Shown here: piece by piece, positions 1-11,422 of the stretch
How the letters are laid out: every line of letters begins with the position of its first letter
How positions within the stretch are numbered: position 1 is the stretch's first letter
Source of the DNA: Schizochytrium sp. TIO01
Lineage: Eukaryota; Sar; Bigyra; Thraustochytrida; Thraustochytriidae
Direction: 5' to 3'
Length of the DNA: 64,000 nt
Assembly: GCA_004764695.1 (NCBI GenBank)
Contig: SMSO01000031.1
Coordinates: 8,742,761-8,806,760, forward strand
Translations under genes and position numbers: made by a program
The notes under the pieces: generated by a model
The model's database searches: none
The model's input: only the letters and a program-made list of their open reading frames with translations
What the model was told of the DNA's origin: nothing

Positions 1-3000
1 AGCCTGCTTACAAGGACCTTCACAAACCACAAGTTCACCTCCATCTGCACAAACTGTACATACCTCACTAAAATGATCTTTCATTATACCTGGTGTGCCA
101 TCGTCCTCGTCTTCCTCGCCGTCTAACAAATACTGTGCGTCATCGAATTCATCGTCGCTCAGCTCCGTGTACTTACTGCGCTGGGGCTTAGAGCTACGCT
201 TGCTCTTGGTATCGTCAGCATCAGCCATGTTGCCAGAGTCACCATATCCGCCATCACTCTCATCACCAGAAAACAATTCATCATCACTCTCTCCAGATGT
301 ATTGCGTCCACGCCTTGCTCGGCGCTCTCGAAGACTTTCCAAACGCCGCATCCAACGATCAGCAAGATCCGTGTAAACCTTACGCGCAGGATTACCCTTG
401 TTGAAAGATTCAGACCCGAAGGTTTTCTTCATGTTACTAATCTGTACCAGCAACGATACAGCAGTTTCCATATCGTGCTCATTCACAATCTCACCCGCGT
501 TCCGCTGACTGACAATATCACGCACCAGGAGACGTACATCCTCCATAAACTGACGGCGTTTAGCAGGGTCGCGACCAAGCTCCATAGCTTGCTGCACGTC
601 GTTCAGCTTAGCAAGCATCGTATCTGGTGTCGCCATATCAGGAAGTACCTTTGACCAAAAGTTAGGATCATTGATATCCACACCATCTTCACGCTCCTCT
701 GCTTTGAAGGTAGTTTTATTAACAGTATTGTGCTTGAGCTTGTCTAACGCTCCACCACCCGCGGAGTCACCCTTGACCGGGTCCATTTTAACTGTACGTG
801 CATTGGTCTTCAGGAGGTCATCAATGTTGGCTCCCACGAATGTCTTAGCAGCGGCGTTGTCATCATCTTGCAAATGATGATATGCACCCTCTCGGAGCAT
901 GCGTTCCAACTCTTGAGGACTAAGGTTTTTACCACCAACACCCTTCTCGTCCTTATCCCCTTTGCCCTTTTTAGAAGACTTCAACGTAGATTCATGGACT
1001 GTGCCTAGAACTGCCCGCTCAAGACCGAGCTTCATAGCAGCACGTTGGAGCATCGTCTCTTCGTAGGTGTTCTTGGTGACTAGTCGAAAGATTTTCACAG
1101 CCTTCTTCTGACCAATACGGTGCACGCGAGCCTGAGCCTGAGCATCATTCTGCGGGTTCCAGTCAGAGTCAAAAATGATCACAGTGTCTGCAGCCGTCAG
1201 GTTGATACCCACTCCACCAGCGCGAGTGGACAAAAGAAATACAAACGAGTTCGATTCAGGGTTGCTAAATCGGTCAATAGCAGCTTGGCGCACATTACCT
1301 TGCACGCCACCGTCCAGACGCTCCATAGGGTACCCACGGCTCTTGCAAAGGTATTCCAACAAATCAAGCATACGAACCATCTGTGAGAAAATAAGGACTT
1401 TGTGACCCTCGCTACGCAGCTTGGGTAAAAGCTTATCGACCAGAACTAGCTTACCCGACCCGCGAACGCATCGCTCAAGGGAGGCACGATCAAACAACTC
1501 ATCGCGGCTCACCTTCTGCTGATGTGCCGTGCGAACCATTTGTAGCAAATCGGCCTGTTCGTCAGCATCGGTAGCACTTTCCTCTGCACCTGTAGCCTTG
1601 TCTGCCCGTCTGCCTGAGCGATCTTCCTTTTCCACAGCAGCCCATTTTGCTCGGATCTCCTTACGAAGATTGGAATTCTCATTATCCTGCACACCAGAAA
1701 TTAAGTACGGGTGATTACAGCACTTGCGGAGTTCCATTTCTACATTGATGAGCTGCGGCTTATTACCACCCTTGCAACCCTTGTATAACACTTGCCGGTT
1801 GCGATCGAAGATAGCACGATAGTACCGTTTTTGCAGCATCGTCAGTTCCACATCAATGATAGTTTCCTCCTTTGGTGGGATACTCTTCTCAACATCTTCC
1901 TTGACACGACGCAGCATGTAAGGCGCGATCTCCATTTGCAAACTGTCAAGTTGCTCTGCACTATGCATATCGCCATACTTTTCCATGAAAAGATCCTGGT
2001 CTGGGAACTGATGCGGATCACAAAAGTTAAGCAGAGACCAAAGCTCCAAAATATTATTTTGAAGAGGTGTACCCGTTAGCAATAACCGGTTTGCATCCTG
2101 GATGCGGTTCAGCATCTCCAACAGTTTAGACTTCACGCTCCGCAATCGATGACCCTCATCAATAACGACACCAAGCCACGGCAAAGATGTGAGAAAATCA
2201 ACATCTGCCATGAATGTCTCGTATGTGGTGACTAGTACGTTAAACTTCAGCAAATCCTTACGACCATCCAGACCAGGATAGTACCACTCATATTGACGAA
2301 TCACTTCACGAGCTTCTGCACCACCTGTGTCATAGTAAGTACAGACGTTCATATCAGTCCACGTTTCAACCTCACGATGCCAATGTCCGATAGTGGATAA
2401 CGGGGCAACAATCAAAAAGGGTCCACGAAGGCTCTCACGAGTACGCAAATGCTCAAGAGTAGCAACGACCTGAACGGTTTTGCCCAGACCCATTTCATCT
2501 GCAAGAATGCAGTTCACACCGCGGTACCATTGACTGAGCAACCAGTTGATACCTTGCAACTGATAAGGCCGCAGCATGTTGCCGTTTTTGTACCGCGGCT
2601 GATTACGCGGAAGGTAAGGAACAAACTGTTTCCGACGCAATTGATTGAGAGCAGCACGTTGGGCTTTGAAGGCACGGACCGCAGACTGACTTTCCATATT
2701 TGCGCCTCCTGCAGCCTTCTGTCTAAACTCCATTTCCTGACGTTGCAGATCCCGCTGTTGCTGGATGTCTACCTCGCCCACGAAATTTTCCTCGGGCAAA
2801 GGCATGAGTGACACAGCAGCCTGCCAGGCTTCCATGCGAATTTGAGTTTCAATTTGCATTAAAGCCATTCGACGTTGGTTTGGATCGGCAATTGCATTTG
2901 CTTCTGCACGCGCAGCTTTGACTTCTGGTGTATCAACAGGGAGGTTCTGCCAGATACGCAAGTTAGAACGCAACGCTCGAAGTGATTGAGACAGGTGGCG

Positions 3001-5193
3001 CGCCATGTAGACATGGTCTTCATCGGGTGGCGTACGCGGGGTACCATCGAATTGTACGTCGGTGGGTTCTACACGCATAGCATCATAATTTTCACCTTGA
3101 CATTCCTTCCATTCTGCAGGGGACAGTTCTGATTCCTTTTCGTGTTGATCCTCGATTTGACGGATAATATCATCAAGCACCGGAGCAACCTTGGCCAACC
3201 TTTGCATTCGATAATTTTCTTCTACATTGTGACCATCTTCCTGCTCCATCAACTGAGCCTTACGAGCAGCCCCAGCATGCACACGCTTCTTGGCTGCTTC
3301 AGCAGCAGCAGTCACAGCTTCATTATCAGCCCCAGCCTCTGCTTTAGCTTCTGCTTTGGCCTTTGCTTTGGCAACTGCTTTGTCTTCCTTAATCTGCGCG
3401 GCCTCGGCTCTCAAAATTGCAAGAGCTTCCTGAAACAGTGTCAATCGACGCTTAATTGTAACTTCAGGCACAGTACCAAATAGGAGACGATCCAAACGTG
3501 CGGTTTTCATCAGTCCATAAGTGGCAAAGCCAAAGATTTTACGAGCCCGGTAAAGAAGGGCAAGAATCTTTTGTTCAGTAAGCTGACGAGCGTCGGCAAA
3601 AACCTCCTTACCATTGGATGGCCATCCCATGATCCACCGGGTGAGAGAGCCGACGTTGCACCCGGCGAGTTTGCTCAACTGAGTGATACTCACTTCTCGC
3701 CGTGCCCACACGACGTTAATAAGTGCGCGGAACATAGCAATGGTAGCCGCGCGAAGCGATTGATTCGCGTGGTGGTTTTGCAATTGAGCTGAAGACAGTT
3801 CATCATGATGCAGCAGACCTTCAACATATGCGCATCGTAGTGCAGATTTGGGACGCTCGACAATACGGTAAGGGTACTTGCCTCCGGGACCAATAAGACC
3901 GAGACGCACACCAAGGGGCTCTTTGCCTAGATAAAGAGTGAATAAAACTGACTCCACGGGAGGCTTGTTTGTAGTGGGGTCCTTGCGGCGATCGTATCGG
4001 TACACAAAGCGGCGCATTGTCACAGCATAGGATGTACGCTCCCCTCGCATAACCTCTCCATGACGTGCAGTTAAGTGACTGCTGACAGTTGCGAGGTCAA
4101 GACCTTGCATACTAAGGCTTTCTACGGCAATAATTTCATCTCCAGGTAAGAGCATGGAAAGGTCTGAGGGCATCACATAAGACCTCAACGCAGCAGGTAT
4201 TTTTACACACCCGCGTGCTCTTCGCCCTTCAACACATTGAGCGGCAACACTGGGAAGACGAGCAGTTTGTGCCGAGACTTCGTCTTCAGCATCTGCGCCG
4301 GCTGCAGCACCAGAACCTCCAGCACTACTGTTTTGTTTGCTTCGCGAGGATGTCGTCGACCCCATAGCATTTGGTAGCAAGGCTGGCCAAAGCATATCAT
4401 CATCATCGACCTGGAATCCCCTTGTAGGTACACGATTACGACGGTGGTAAAGGGCCATCTTGTAATCATCCTGGACATCCTCTTCGAATTCCCAGGTGGA
4501 ATCTTTGTAAGAAAGCTCACACCATTTAATGAGAAAGAGCTTTTTGATTGTCCGTTTCTTGCCCATATTACGGTCACTGCGTTCTTTCTCGGTAAGGAGG
4601 TCCATCATCCCGCTTCCCTGATCTTTCACACGTCCGCCAAGCCATTCGAACCACTCCAAATCAGCAACATCCTCAGCACGACCCTCGTCCATAACCTGTG
4701 TGCTTTCTGCCAGAATTCGGTCAACCTCTGTGTAACGAGGATCAAAAAATTCTTCTTCGCCGTCTTCGGATAACTGGATATCCCCTTTGCCCGAGAGAAC
4801 CTTTTGTTTGAAGCGTTGCACCATGCTTTTATATTTGCGATGCAAGGCTTTGATTTCATTTTCGTGGATCCATTTCACATGTAAATAAGATTGGTTTCGG
4901 TATTTCACCAACAGTTCATGTAGAGGCCCACGGCCAGCGACCCTCATACCCAGGAACTTTTCGATGACGGGACCCTTTTCGAGCTCCTCATCCTCACGTT
5001 CTAACTCAAGACGGCGTTTTGTGTCGTCTTCGGTCTCGCCGAAGTTATCATCCGAGTCATCCTCATCTTCTGCATAGCTTACCACCTTCTTAGCACGCTG
5101 TCGAACGCGGGAAGACCTTCTCACGCTATCATCGGCTCCAGCACCCATTGGCCCACGGGCGCCATCATAGCCGTCATCCTCGCCTTCAAACAT
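1..5193 (-). CDS. CHD-type chromatin-remodeling ATPase, 3' end cut by window
   Basis: A Snf2-family remodeler that slides nucleosomes using ATP in the nucleus. The open frame is continuous for 1731 codons and still open at base 1, so the C-terminus is missing. An in-frame TAG lies two codons before the ATG at 5193, which fixes the start. Domains in order: acidic N-terminus; chromodomain 1 (about residues 95-120, HVKW core); chromodomain 2 (about 215-235, LIKW and STWEFEED); a long insertion (about 240-860); Snf2 N-lobe from about 870 with LADEMGLGKT (about 900) and DEGH (about 1013); APYMLRRVKEDVE; helicase C-lobe with VHRIGQKK (about 1355); a charged tail; and the beginning of a PHD finger (CTVCADGGELVVCEGPC, residues about 1712-1728). 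CHD3/4/5 and plant PICKLE carry their PHD fingers in front of the chromodomains, so the C-terminal position is unusual. No introns seen. Family assignment is certain; the subfamily is open. Confidence 0.95.
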   Translation of the reverse strand, partial: MFEGEDDGYDGARGPMGAGADDSVRRSSRVRQRAKKVVSYAEDEDDSDDNFGETEDDTKRRLELEREDEELEKGPVIEKFLGMRVAGRGPLHELLVKYRNQSYLHVKWIHENEIKALHRKYKSMVQRFKQKVLSGKGDIQLSEDGEEEFFDPRYTEVDRILAESTQVMDEGRAEDVADLEWFEWLGGRVKDQGSGMMDLLTEKERSDRNMGKKRTIKKLFLIKWCELSYKDSTWEFEEDVQDDYKMALYHRRNRVPTRGFQVDDDDMLWPALLPNAMGSTTSSRSKQNSSAGGSGAAAGADAEDEVSAQTARLPSVAAQCVEGRRARGCVKIPAALRSYVMPSDLSMLLPGDEIIAVESLSMQGLDLATVSSHLTARHGEVMRGERTSYAVTMRRFVYRYDRRKDPTTNKPPVESVLFTLYLGKEPLGVRLGLIGPGGKYPYRIVERPKSALRCAYVEGLLHHDELSSAQLQNHHANQSLRAATIAMFRALINVVWARREVSITQLSKLAGCNVGSLTRWIMGWPSNGKEVFADARQLTEQKILALLYRARKIFGFATYGLMKTARLDRLLFGTVPEVTIKRRLTLFQEALAILRAEAAQIKEDKAVAKAKAKAEAKAEAGADNEAVTAAAEAAKKRVHAGAARKAQLMEQEDGHNVEENYRMQRLAKVAPVLDDIIRQIEDQHEKESELSPAEWKECQGENYDAMRVEPTDVQFDGTPRTPPDEDHVYMARHLSQSLRALRSNLRIWQNLPVDTPEVKAARAEANAIADPNQRRMALMQIETQIRMEAWQAAVSLMPLPEENFVGEVDIQQQRDLQRQEMEFRQKAAGGANMESQSAVRAFKAQRAALNQLRRKQFVPYLPRNQPRYKNGNMLRPYQLQGINWLLSQWYRGVNCILADEMGLGKTVQVVATLEHLRTRESLRGPFLIVAPLSTIGHWHREVETWTDMNVCTYYDTGGAEAREVIRQYEWYYPGLDGRKDLLKFNVLVTTYETFMADVDFLTSLPWLGVVIDEGHRLRSVKSKLLEMLNRIQDANRLLLTGTPLQNNILELWSLLNFCDPHQFPDQDLFMEKYGDMHSAEQLDSLQMEIAPYMLRRVKEDVEKSIPPKEETIIDVELTMLQKRYYRAIFDRNRQVLYKGCKGGNKPQLINVEMELRKCCNHPYLISGVQDNENSNLRKEIRAKWAAVEKEDRSGRRADKATGAEESATDADEQADLLQMVRTAHQQKVSRDELFDRASLERCVRGSGKLVLVDKLLPKLRSEGHKVLIFSQMVRMLDLLEYLCKSRGYPMERLDGGVQGNVRQAAIDRFSNPESNSFVFLLSTRAGGVGINLTAADTVIIFDSDWNPQNDAQAQARVHRIGQKKAVKIFRLVTKNTYEETMLQRAAMKLGLERAVLGTVHESTLKSSKKGKGDKDEKGVGGKNLSPQELERMLREGAYHHLQDDDNAAAKTFVGANIDDLLKTNARTVKMDPVKGDSAGGGALDKLKHNTVNKTTFKAEEREDGVDINDPNFWSKVLPDMATPDTMLAKLNDVQQAMELGRDPAKRRQFMEDVRLLVRDIVSQRNAGEIVNEHDMETAVSLLVQISNMKKTFGSESFNKGNPARKVYTDLADRWMRRLESLRERRARRGRNTSGESDDELFSGDESDGGYGDSGNMADADDTKSKRSSKPQRSKYTELSDDEFDDAQYLLDGEEDEDDGTPGIMKDHFSEVCTVCADGGELVVCEGPCKQA

Positions 5194-8100
5194 GATCTAT
5201 GTTCGTTTTGTTGGTTCCAATTTAGGAGTTTGCTTGGATAATTGATTTCGTCCCGGTATAGGTAAATAACGACCTCGGAAACGAAAGCAATGTACTTTCC
5301 TGCTCACGCACGTCCCGGTGTGTGTGTGTGTAAAATCCCACTACAAGTTTCGCACGATGTCCTCTCCAATCTGTTGCAAATAAAGATTTTTACTCTCCAA
5401 ACAGAGAACTACAGCCGTCAATTTCGAGTTGGGTAGAGTCTAGCTAGCTAGCTCGCCACGCTGAGTCGAGTCGAGTTAAGTCGAGCCAAGCCACCAGCCA
5501 GTTGACCAAACTCGCCAGCTCAAGGGTCGCAAATACCTCTCGCGGCTTTTCAATTTATTGCGTGCAAACAAGTCGCCTCGGAGCCCTCCTCAGCGCAACC
5601 TTTTCCAGCTCCTCGATGATTTGCCTCCGCCAAACCGCTACTGCGTCGATTCTATCGATTTCCTCGCCCTTCCTTGTTGTTATCCAACACTCTGTTATAC
5701 AATACAATCAATACACAGCGCAATATATATAATATACTCTACAATACACGATAATCTATATATACCTTCTACGTATATATACACTATGTATACTATACTC
5801 TCTCTGCTATATTATATTATTTGAGGTGAGGAAGATTAGATAGAGTTGATAAGGCCTCTTCAGACAGATAGGACCCGCCTAGCCTGAACAATAGCAGTCT
5901 GCGGTTGTGCTTTTTTCCCTTCTGGGCTCCGTGCCCTGGCGATAGCTCTGGCGGCGGTGCGGGCGCCCAGATCGGCGCTCGTGCCCAGGCAGACCCTCAG
6001 GGCGACCTGTGGCAGCGCTCAGGCACCTCTGCCAGTCGCCTTCGCGGCTTGGCCGCTGGACTGTGTCCTGCCGGTGCAAGCTGTAGTTAGTTGCTTGCAG
6101 TCTGGCCTCTTCCCTTCTCTGTATTTCAAAAGCCTTCGCTCTTCCTTGCCTGCTCTCGAAGCGAGGCGAGGCGATCGCAGCCGCTCCCTTTGGCTGGCAC
6201 CACGCCCGGCGGCCCTTGGGAGGCCCGAGAGAAGACGCGAGAAGCGGAGCGCCGCGACGGTGGTCGCTCGAGGCTCGACGGAGGCTCCGCGCGATGATAG
6301 ACTGCTGTCGCCGCCGCCGAGTCTGATCCTAACAACCAACTGACTGGAATTACTATGGAGTCTTCGCTCTCCTTATTATCCCTATTTAACGAAGAAGAAG
6401 AAAGAAAAGAAAGAAAAGAAAGAAAAGAAAGAAAAGAAAGAAAAGAAAGAAAAGAAAGAAAGAGAAGTTGTCATTTTCACTATTTCATTCATTCGTTCTT
6501 TCATTCATTCATCCATTCATCCACTCTTTCATGAATTAGTTGAATTAGTTTATGTTTGTGAGTGATCGCCATCGCCATCACACGTATCATGCGATACTCG
6601 GATTCAATGATTCACTTGTACAAAGTAAGAGCGAAAGATGCCTACTTTTAACTGCTTTCAATTTATTAAATAAAGAAAAAAAGCGCTTTGTAACATGGTT
6701 TTAGCTTACAGCCTGAGTACTAAAAATTTGTTTTTAATTAACGAAAACTGCGTATGTATAGATAGGGCTCATATGGGAAGGACCAAAGGTTTTAGCAGGT
6801 AGGTAGGCATTAATTACCCTATATTCTACTGCGTCCAAGTTTTCTCCAACGAGTGAATATCTTGCATAATCACTGAGCGCAAGCGAGCAAGCGCTGCCCA
6901 AGGGCACCTTGTAAAGAAATCGGCAGCTTCGAGCTCCCGCGCCCACCGCTTCAGGAATCGAGGCAGGGAGTCCTTATCAGGCACCCCTCGCGTCTACAAT
7001 TCTGATCGTGTATCGTTTGTTTTTGTCCAATTTATTTATTGCCTATCGCACTATGTACCTAAGCTACCAACTTATTTTTAACTTTGAAAGGTGATTTGTT
7101 TTACTTTTACTTGATTTGTTTGGATAAGTAAATGTATCTATTTTTTCAATCTCTTTTTTTACTTTTCATTTTTGATCAATTAAACTAAAAAGCGGTTAAT
7201 CGCTATCACAAGGCCCTCAAAAGGCCACCGTCATATCTTTGCAAACCATGGGGACGAAGAAAAGCGCGAGCTTATACAGGTGCGAGCAATCGACTGAATG
7301 GCCCCTTTGTGGATCTTCAAAGAGGATCGTATTGGTATCTTTATCGTGAAAGGGTTTTTTTTATTTGTCTATTCAGAAGAGTACCCAGCTACTTCCATTC
7401 CTTCCTTGTTTCTTTTCGAAGTTCGAGTTAATAAAAGATAAAAGGTTGCGAATTGAGTAGGACCTCTGATAGTCGATACTCTAGGCAGAAGCTAACCACC
7501 ACCACCAGAGCAATACACTCGAAATGAGCTGATCATCACTCAAAAACTGAGCCCCGAAGAGTCCTATTCACCATAGGTGAAGAGACTCTGCGTAGCCAAG
7601 ATTGTACGAAGAGAATGCATGCAGCCCCGCAGAAATAGAACCCGGGCCAAACTATAAACCTCCAAAAGTTTGAGATTGAAATCACATAATGAAATTATAA
7701 TAATAAAAAAAGGTGGAAAAGCTTATTGCTATAATTACTTCTAAAGAGTGGCCTTTCGATTGCTCCATATGCCCTCAAAATAGCATAAGCTCATGGAAAC
7801 GCTTTTCCTGATCAGGTTATTCGAGTTTCCCTTTCTCGCTGCGACCAAATTGGCGATCTTGGGGATGACCCCCTAAAAACCCAATTGGAAATGCTCAACT
7901 TCTCCCTGTTAGCGCTGCATTCGGGAAAACGGTTGCCTCTCCGCTACCCTGGAACTGCCGTTTATACGTGCGATAAGATATGCAAATGCGTACTACCTTT
8001 GAGCCCGCCAAACGCCTCAGCAGCAAGTTTTCAAGCTTGTGGATGGGCTCAATCACGAATTGCATTGGTCAAATCAGCTCTTGAGCTCCTGCTCCCTCTC

Positions 8101-9915
8101 CTCTCTAAAGGCCTTTCTAAAGTTTCCCCTTTGCAGTAGTCAAAGAAGATGTTCATCACACAGAAAAGCCACTTTAGATTCCTTCGGCCAGGTCTAAGAA
8201 GCACCTTAGTGGGAGACCTTCCATTGAACAAAGTTTATTCAGGTTTTGCAGCTCTGATGGTCTTGATTCCTGCCTCGAAGACGAACCTGGATTAGATTTG
8301 GTGTCTTGGCAATGCACAAAGGACAGTGAAGGGAAAAAAAGGTGTGTGCTGAGAAAGACGAGCATGGTTGCACGTGACTATGACCAGCGACGCAGACACC
8401 AAAACGCCAAAATGAGGTCTCGTGGGGTGTCAATAGTTCTGTGCAACGCCAGGAAGAACTCAATTAGGCAACGAAAGTAAATTCGAGGTCCAAGGGGGTT
8501 CCTGGGATTATTACTGTGCAGAAGCTCGCTTGGCAATGAGTGTTTTTGCGTAAGGACTGGAGCTCCGAAGAGCACACTTGTCTCTGATTGTTATAATTTA
8601 TGTGGAGAGGCTGAAACAAGATCCTGCGGGGCTACACACGACGCAGCTTCTGAGATTGACGCCTCTTTTAGGGTTGGCCAGATCTTCAGAGAGCAAGCTT
8701 CTATGGAAGTGGGTGCGAGGAGTCTTATCTTCTCGAGGTGTTTATGAGTGAAGGTTAATAATGCAATTCATGTATAGCTAGGCTCTCCCATTCTTTTCTT
8801 TCGTCCAACTTTTTATTTTATTTTACTCTATTTCACTATTTGAAAGATTCAGGTGACTTATTGGTAAAGACTGCTCTGTCTCTGTGAGAAGGCGTCGATA
8901 GAACATCGGAAGTGTCGATCAGAATAGAAGGTTCTAGAGGATGTGCTCATCAAATGATGCCAAAAGGGAGAGAGAGGAAATTACGGCATCCAAGCTTGTA
9001 TTTCTGCAATTTATCGCGCACTAAGAATGTGGTAAAAAGCGATTTTGTTCAGCATAGAAACCGTTTGACCACACCAAATGAGGAGAAAGGAAGAGAGAGA
9101 CTTAAGAAAAGTATCGCACAGCTTACTTGAATATTGTTGTTAAGATTTTAGTTTCGCTTTTTGAAACAAGGAGGTGAAATAAAAGCGTGAGGCGCGCGGT
9201 GACGTTGACGAAAGATGTCCATTCTGCTATTGGCATCATCGAATTGGAAGCCGCCTTTACCCTTTTTTTCTTGGATTGCCTTCACAGATCAGAGAGAAAG
9301 AAGAGCAACTTGCAATGCTTAGAAGACTATCCATCTCATCTACATGGGATGGAGAATTATAATTTGTATCTTGTTGGGTGGATGAGCTGGTAAAGCTATT
9401 ACCATTGAAAAATGTCTACCCATGAGGGAACCTGAGCTCTGATATTCATGAACACGAAGAGGCATACCCCTGAATCAAAACACTTCCGCAAATCCACACA
9501 AAATGCAAAGCTAGCTTGACTAAGTAAGACCTTAGAACCTTTGTGTCTAATTTGCCGATTAAACATTAGAGACCATGTGTAATACCCACCATTAAGGGTA
9601 ACAAAACAAAAGATAGCTCGTTCATCATCTTGCGAGAGTGCGAAAAATGGGGGAAAGAGTTTGTGAATCGTTCCTGAGATAAATTCTAATTTCATGATCA
9701 GAATATCAGGGTAAGCAAATTAACATTATCATCATCAGAAGGAGACTAAGCATTTTTTGTCCAGTTGCACACAAAAGTATAGGTAACCATAAATAGTTCG
9801 GAGATCTAGCTCAACACTACCCACCAAGCTTTTTGGCCTTCTGCATACAGTTCAGGTGATTTGATTCTAAGCCTATCTTGGGATTTGACTTTAACGTCAA
9901 ATACTGGGATCCAAA
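5194..9915. other. 4.7 kb without a recognisable gene
   Basis: It begins with the probable promoter and leader of the CHD gene (GTCGA-type short repeats near 5463-5485). A GC-rich patch spans about 5880-6340 with overlapping short open frames on both strands and no protein similarity I can see. A purine microsatellite and ATTC-type repeats follow at 6390-6530. The rest (6600-9900) is AT-richer with only short open frames. Spliced genes or RNA genes here cannot be excluded. Confidence 0.6.
6391..6466. repeat. Purine microsatellite, 9-bp unit AAAGAAAAG
   Basis: About seven near-perfect units of AAAGAAAAG follow a short GAA run. The strand is purely A/G throughout. Imperfect ATTC repeats follow at about 6485-6530. 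Confidence 0.95.
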
Positions 9916-10170
9916 TTAGGCCTGTCCAGCAGCAGCCTCTGCGCGGTCCTTGGCGAGGCGCTCCTCAAAGCGCTTACGGCTCTCGCGAGCCTTGTCTGCA
10001 TTTGCCTTGCGGATAACCTCCTTCTCAGCCTTGAAACATTTGTCGAGCGCTGCCTTTGGCTCGTTGCAGACGCCAAAGAACTTCTTGTATGGGTTCTCTT
10101 CGTGGCAGTTTCTCAGCGCGTCAATCACATGCTGGCAGTAAGGGTGCGGGCGATCCAGGGGCGGGTGCAT
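9916..10170 (-). CDS. CMC2: CMC2-like twin CX9C mitochondrial protein
   Basis: An 84-residue intronless protein starting at the ATG at 10170. It carries the exact twin CX9C signature: Cys12-X9-Cys22 and Cys35-X9-Cys45 (approximate numbering), in a helix-turn-helix layout. The N-terminal MHPPL and the central KFFGVCNE block match the CMC2 family. Members are imported into the mitochondrial intermembrane space, folded by the Mia40 disulfide relay, and support cytochrome c oxidase assembly and copper handling. The C-terminal third is a charged Lys/Arg/Glu/Ala helix. Length is typical of the family. There is no classic presequence, which is normal for Mia40 substrates. Confidence 0.9.
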   Translation of the reverse strand: MHPPLDRPHPYCQHVIDALRNCHEENPYKKFFGVCNEPKAALDKCFKAEKEVIRKANADKARESRKRFEERLAKDRAEAAAGQA

Positions 10171-11422
10171 GCTTGCAGCTCACAAACCAAAACAAGTCTT
10201 CGCGAGCGAGCTGGACGAGGTTAGTAATCGAAGCCCGATCACGGAGGAGCTGCTAGAGTCGGTTCCTCAACCGAGAGTCTGCAATTAGAGTTTGGGATTG
10301 CCAGACTATGACCCTGACTGCGAATGGTTTCATTAGCTCATTTTTTATCATCAGCTAGTATTATTATGATTTCTTTCTCTTTTCTCCTTTTCCTCTCAAG
10401 TTTAACTATATTTTATGAAATGTAGTCCACAGCTACTCTTACTAATTTAAACTAGTATATCTTAGTAGATACTCATCGTTTCGTTCACTCTTTTACTCCC
10501 CCGAAGTAATTTTGTGCCTCTACTATAATATATGGTATATAAGTTCTATCAGTGAACAGGAGGGCCGTGCAGTGATGCGGAGAGATAGAGAGAGGCCGCG
10601 CGAAAAGCCATTTCTGCGATGAAAAAAGGCCGCTGAAAGAGGCCTATTAAAAGTGGCTCGCGCGCCAGCGACTGCACTATCCGTTCACGCAGGAGTGCAC
10701 ACCCTTATGGGTAAGTGATGGTACAAAGTACTGCGGATAGAGCACCTGCCGCGCGAAAAGATTGAAGGAATGGAAGGAGTAGGCTACTGAAAAGGCTTGA
10801 AATAATCGATTGATAAGGCTTGTGTGATCATATTACTGCTTAGGTGCATATAGAGAGTCAATTTCGATAATCTTCAGTAGTTCATCTTTAAAGTCTTAGA
10901 ATTGAAGGACGAAGGAGGATCTCTATTCGATGTAAAAGTACTTTACTCCATGGACTCCGGTTACTCTGAATTATAGGAAGTGTAGTAGAGAAATAAGTAG
11001 GTTCCGGGGAGAATCAAGCAGAAACACGGTGCTGGCGTGGACAAGTCGGTAATTTCAGAGAAGTTGAGAAGCGCAGTGCATAACACCGGACACGTGTCAA
11101 GACGTGTCGCAGGTGAACTACGAGACAGTGGTGTGGAGTGCAACCTCAGAGACATTGAGACTTAGAAATCGAGAAACCCAGTATCGTTCGCTCACCCGCA
11201 TTTGCTGCGATTTTGCACCTTGCAGCTACTTACGACCGACACGAAGATTATACACGAAGAGATTCTGCGTCGCAACGACTTATGCGTATCAGGCAGTGAT
11301 ACTGCATCAGCAACCAGCAACCTAAACTCCTCCACCCGCAATTCATAGGCTAGTGAACCACTAAAAGCGAGCCTAGAAAGTGCAATAAATATTTCGCACA
11401 AGCAAAGGAGTTGTTGAGCAGG
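10171..11422. other. Intergenic region between divergent CMC2 and a membrane protein gene
   Basis: 1.25 kb between two divergently transcribed genes, so it probably holds both promoters. No protein-like frame and no clear motif. AT-rich around 10330-10550, then a GC-richer stretch with short GCGCG motifs. Confidence 0.5.

Noticed and set aside
4203-4577. 124-codon minus-strand frame and other frames inside 1-5193
   Set aside because: Shadows of the continuous CHD reading frame.
11411-11422. Upstream start for the Ser-rich protein
   Set aside because: The codon is TTG; the ATG at 11423 has a good context.
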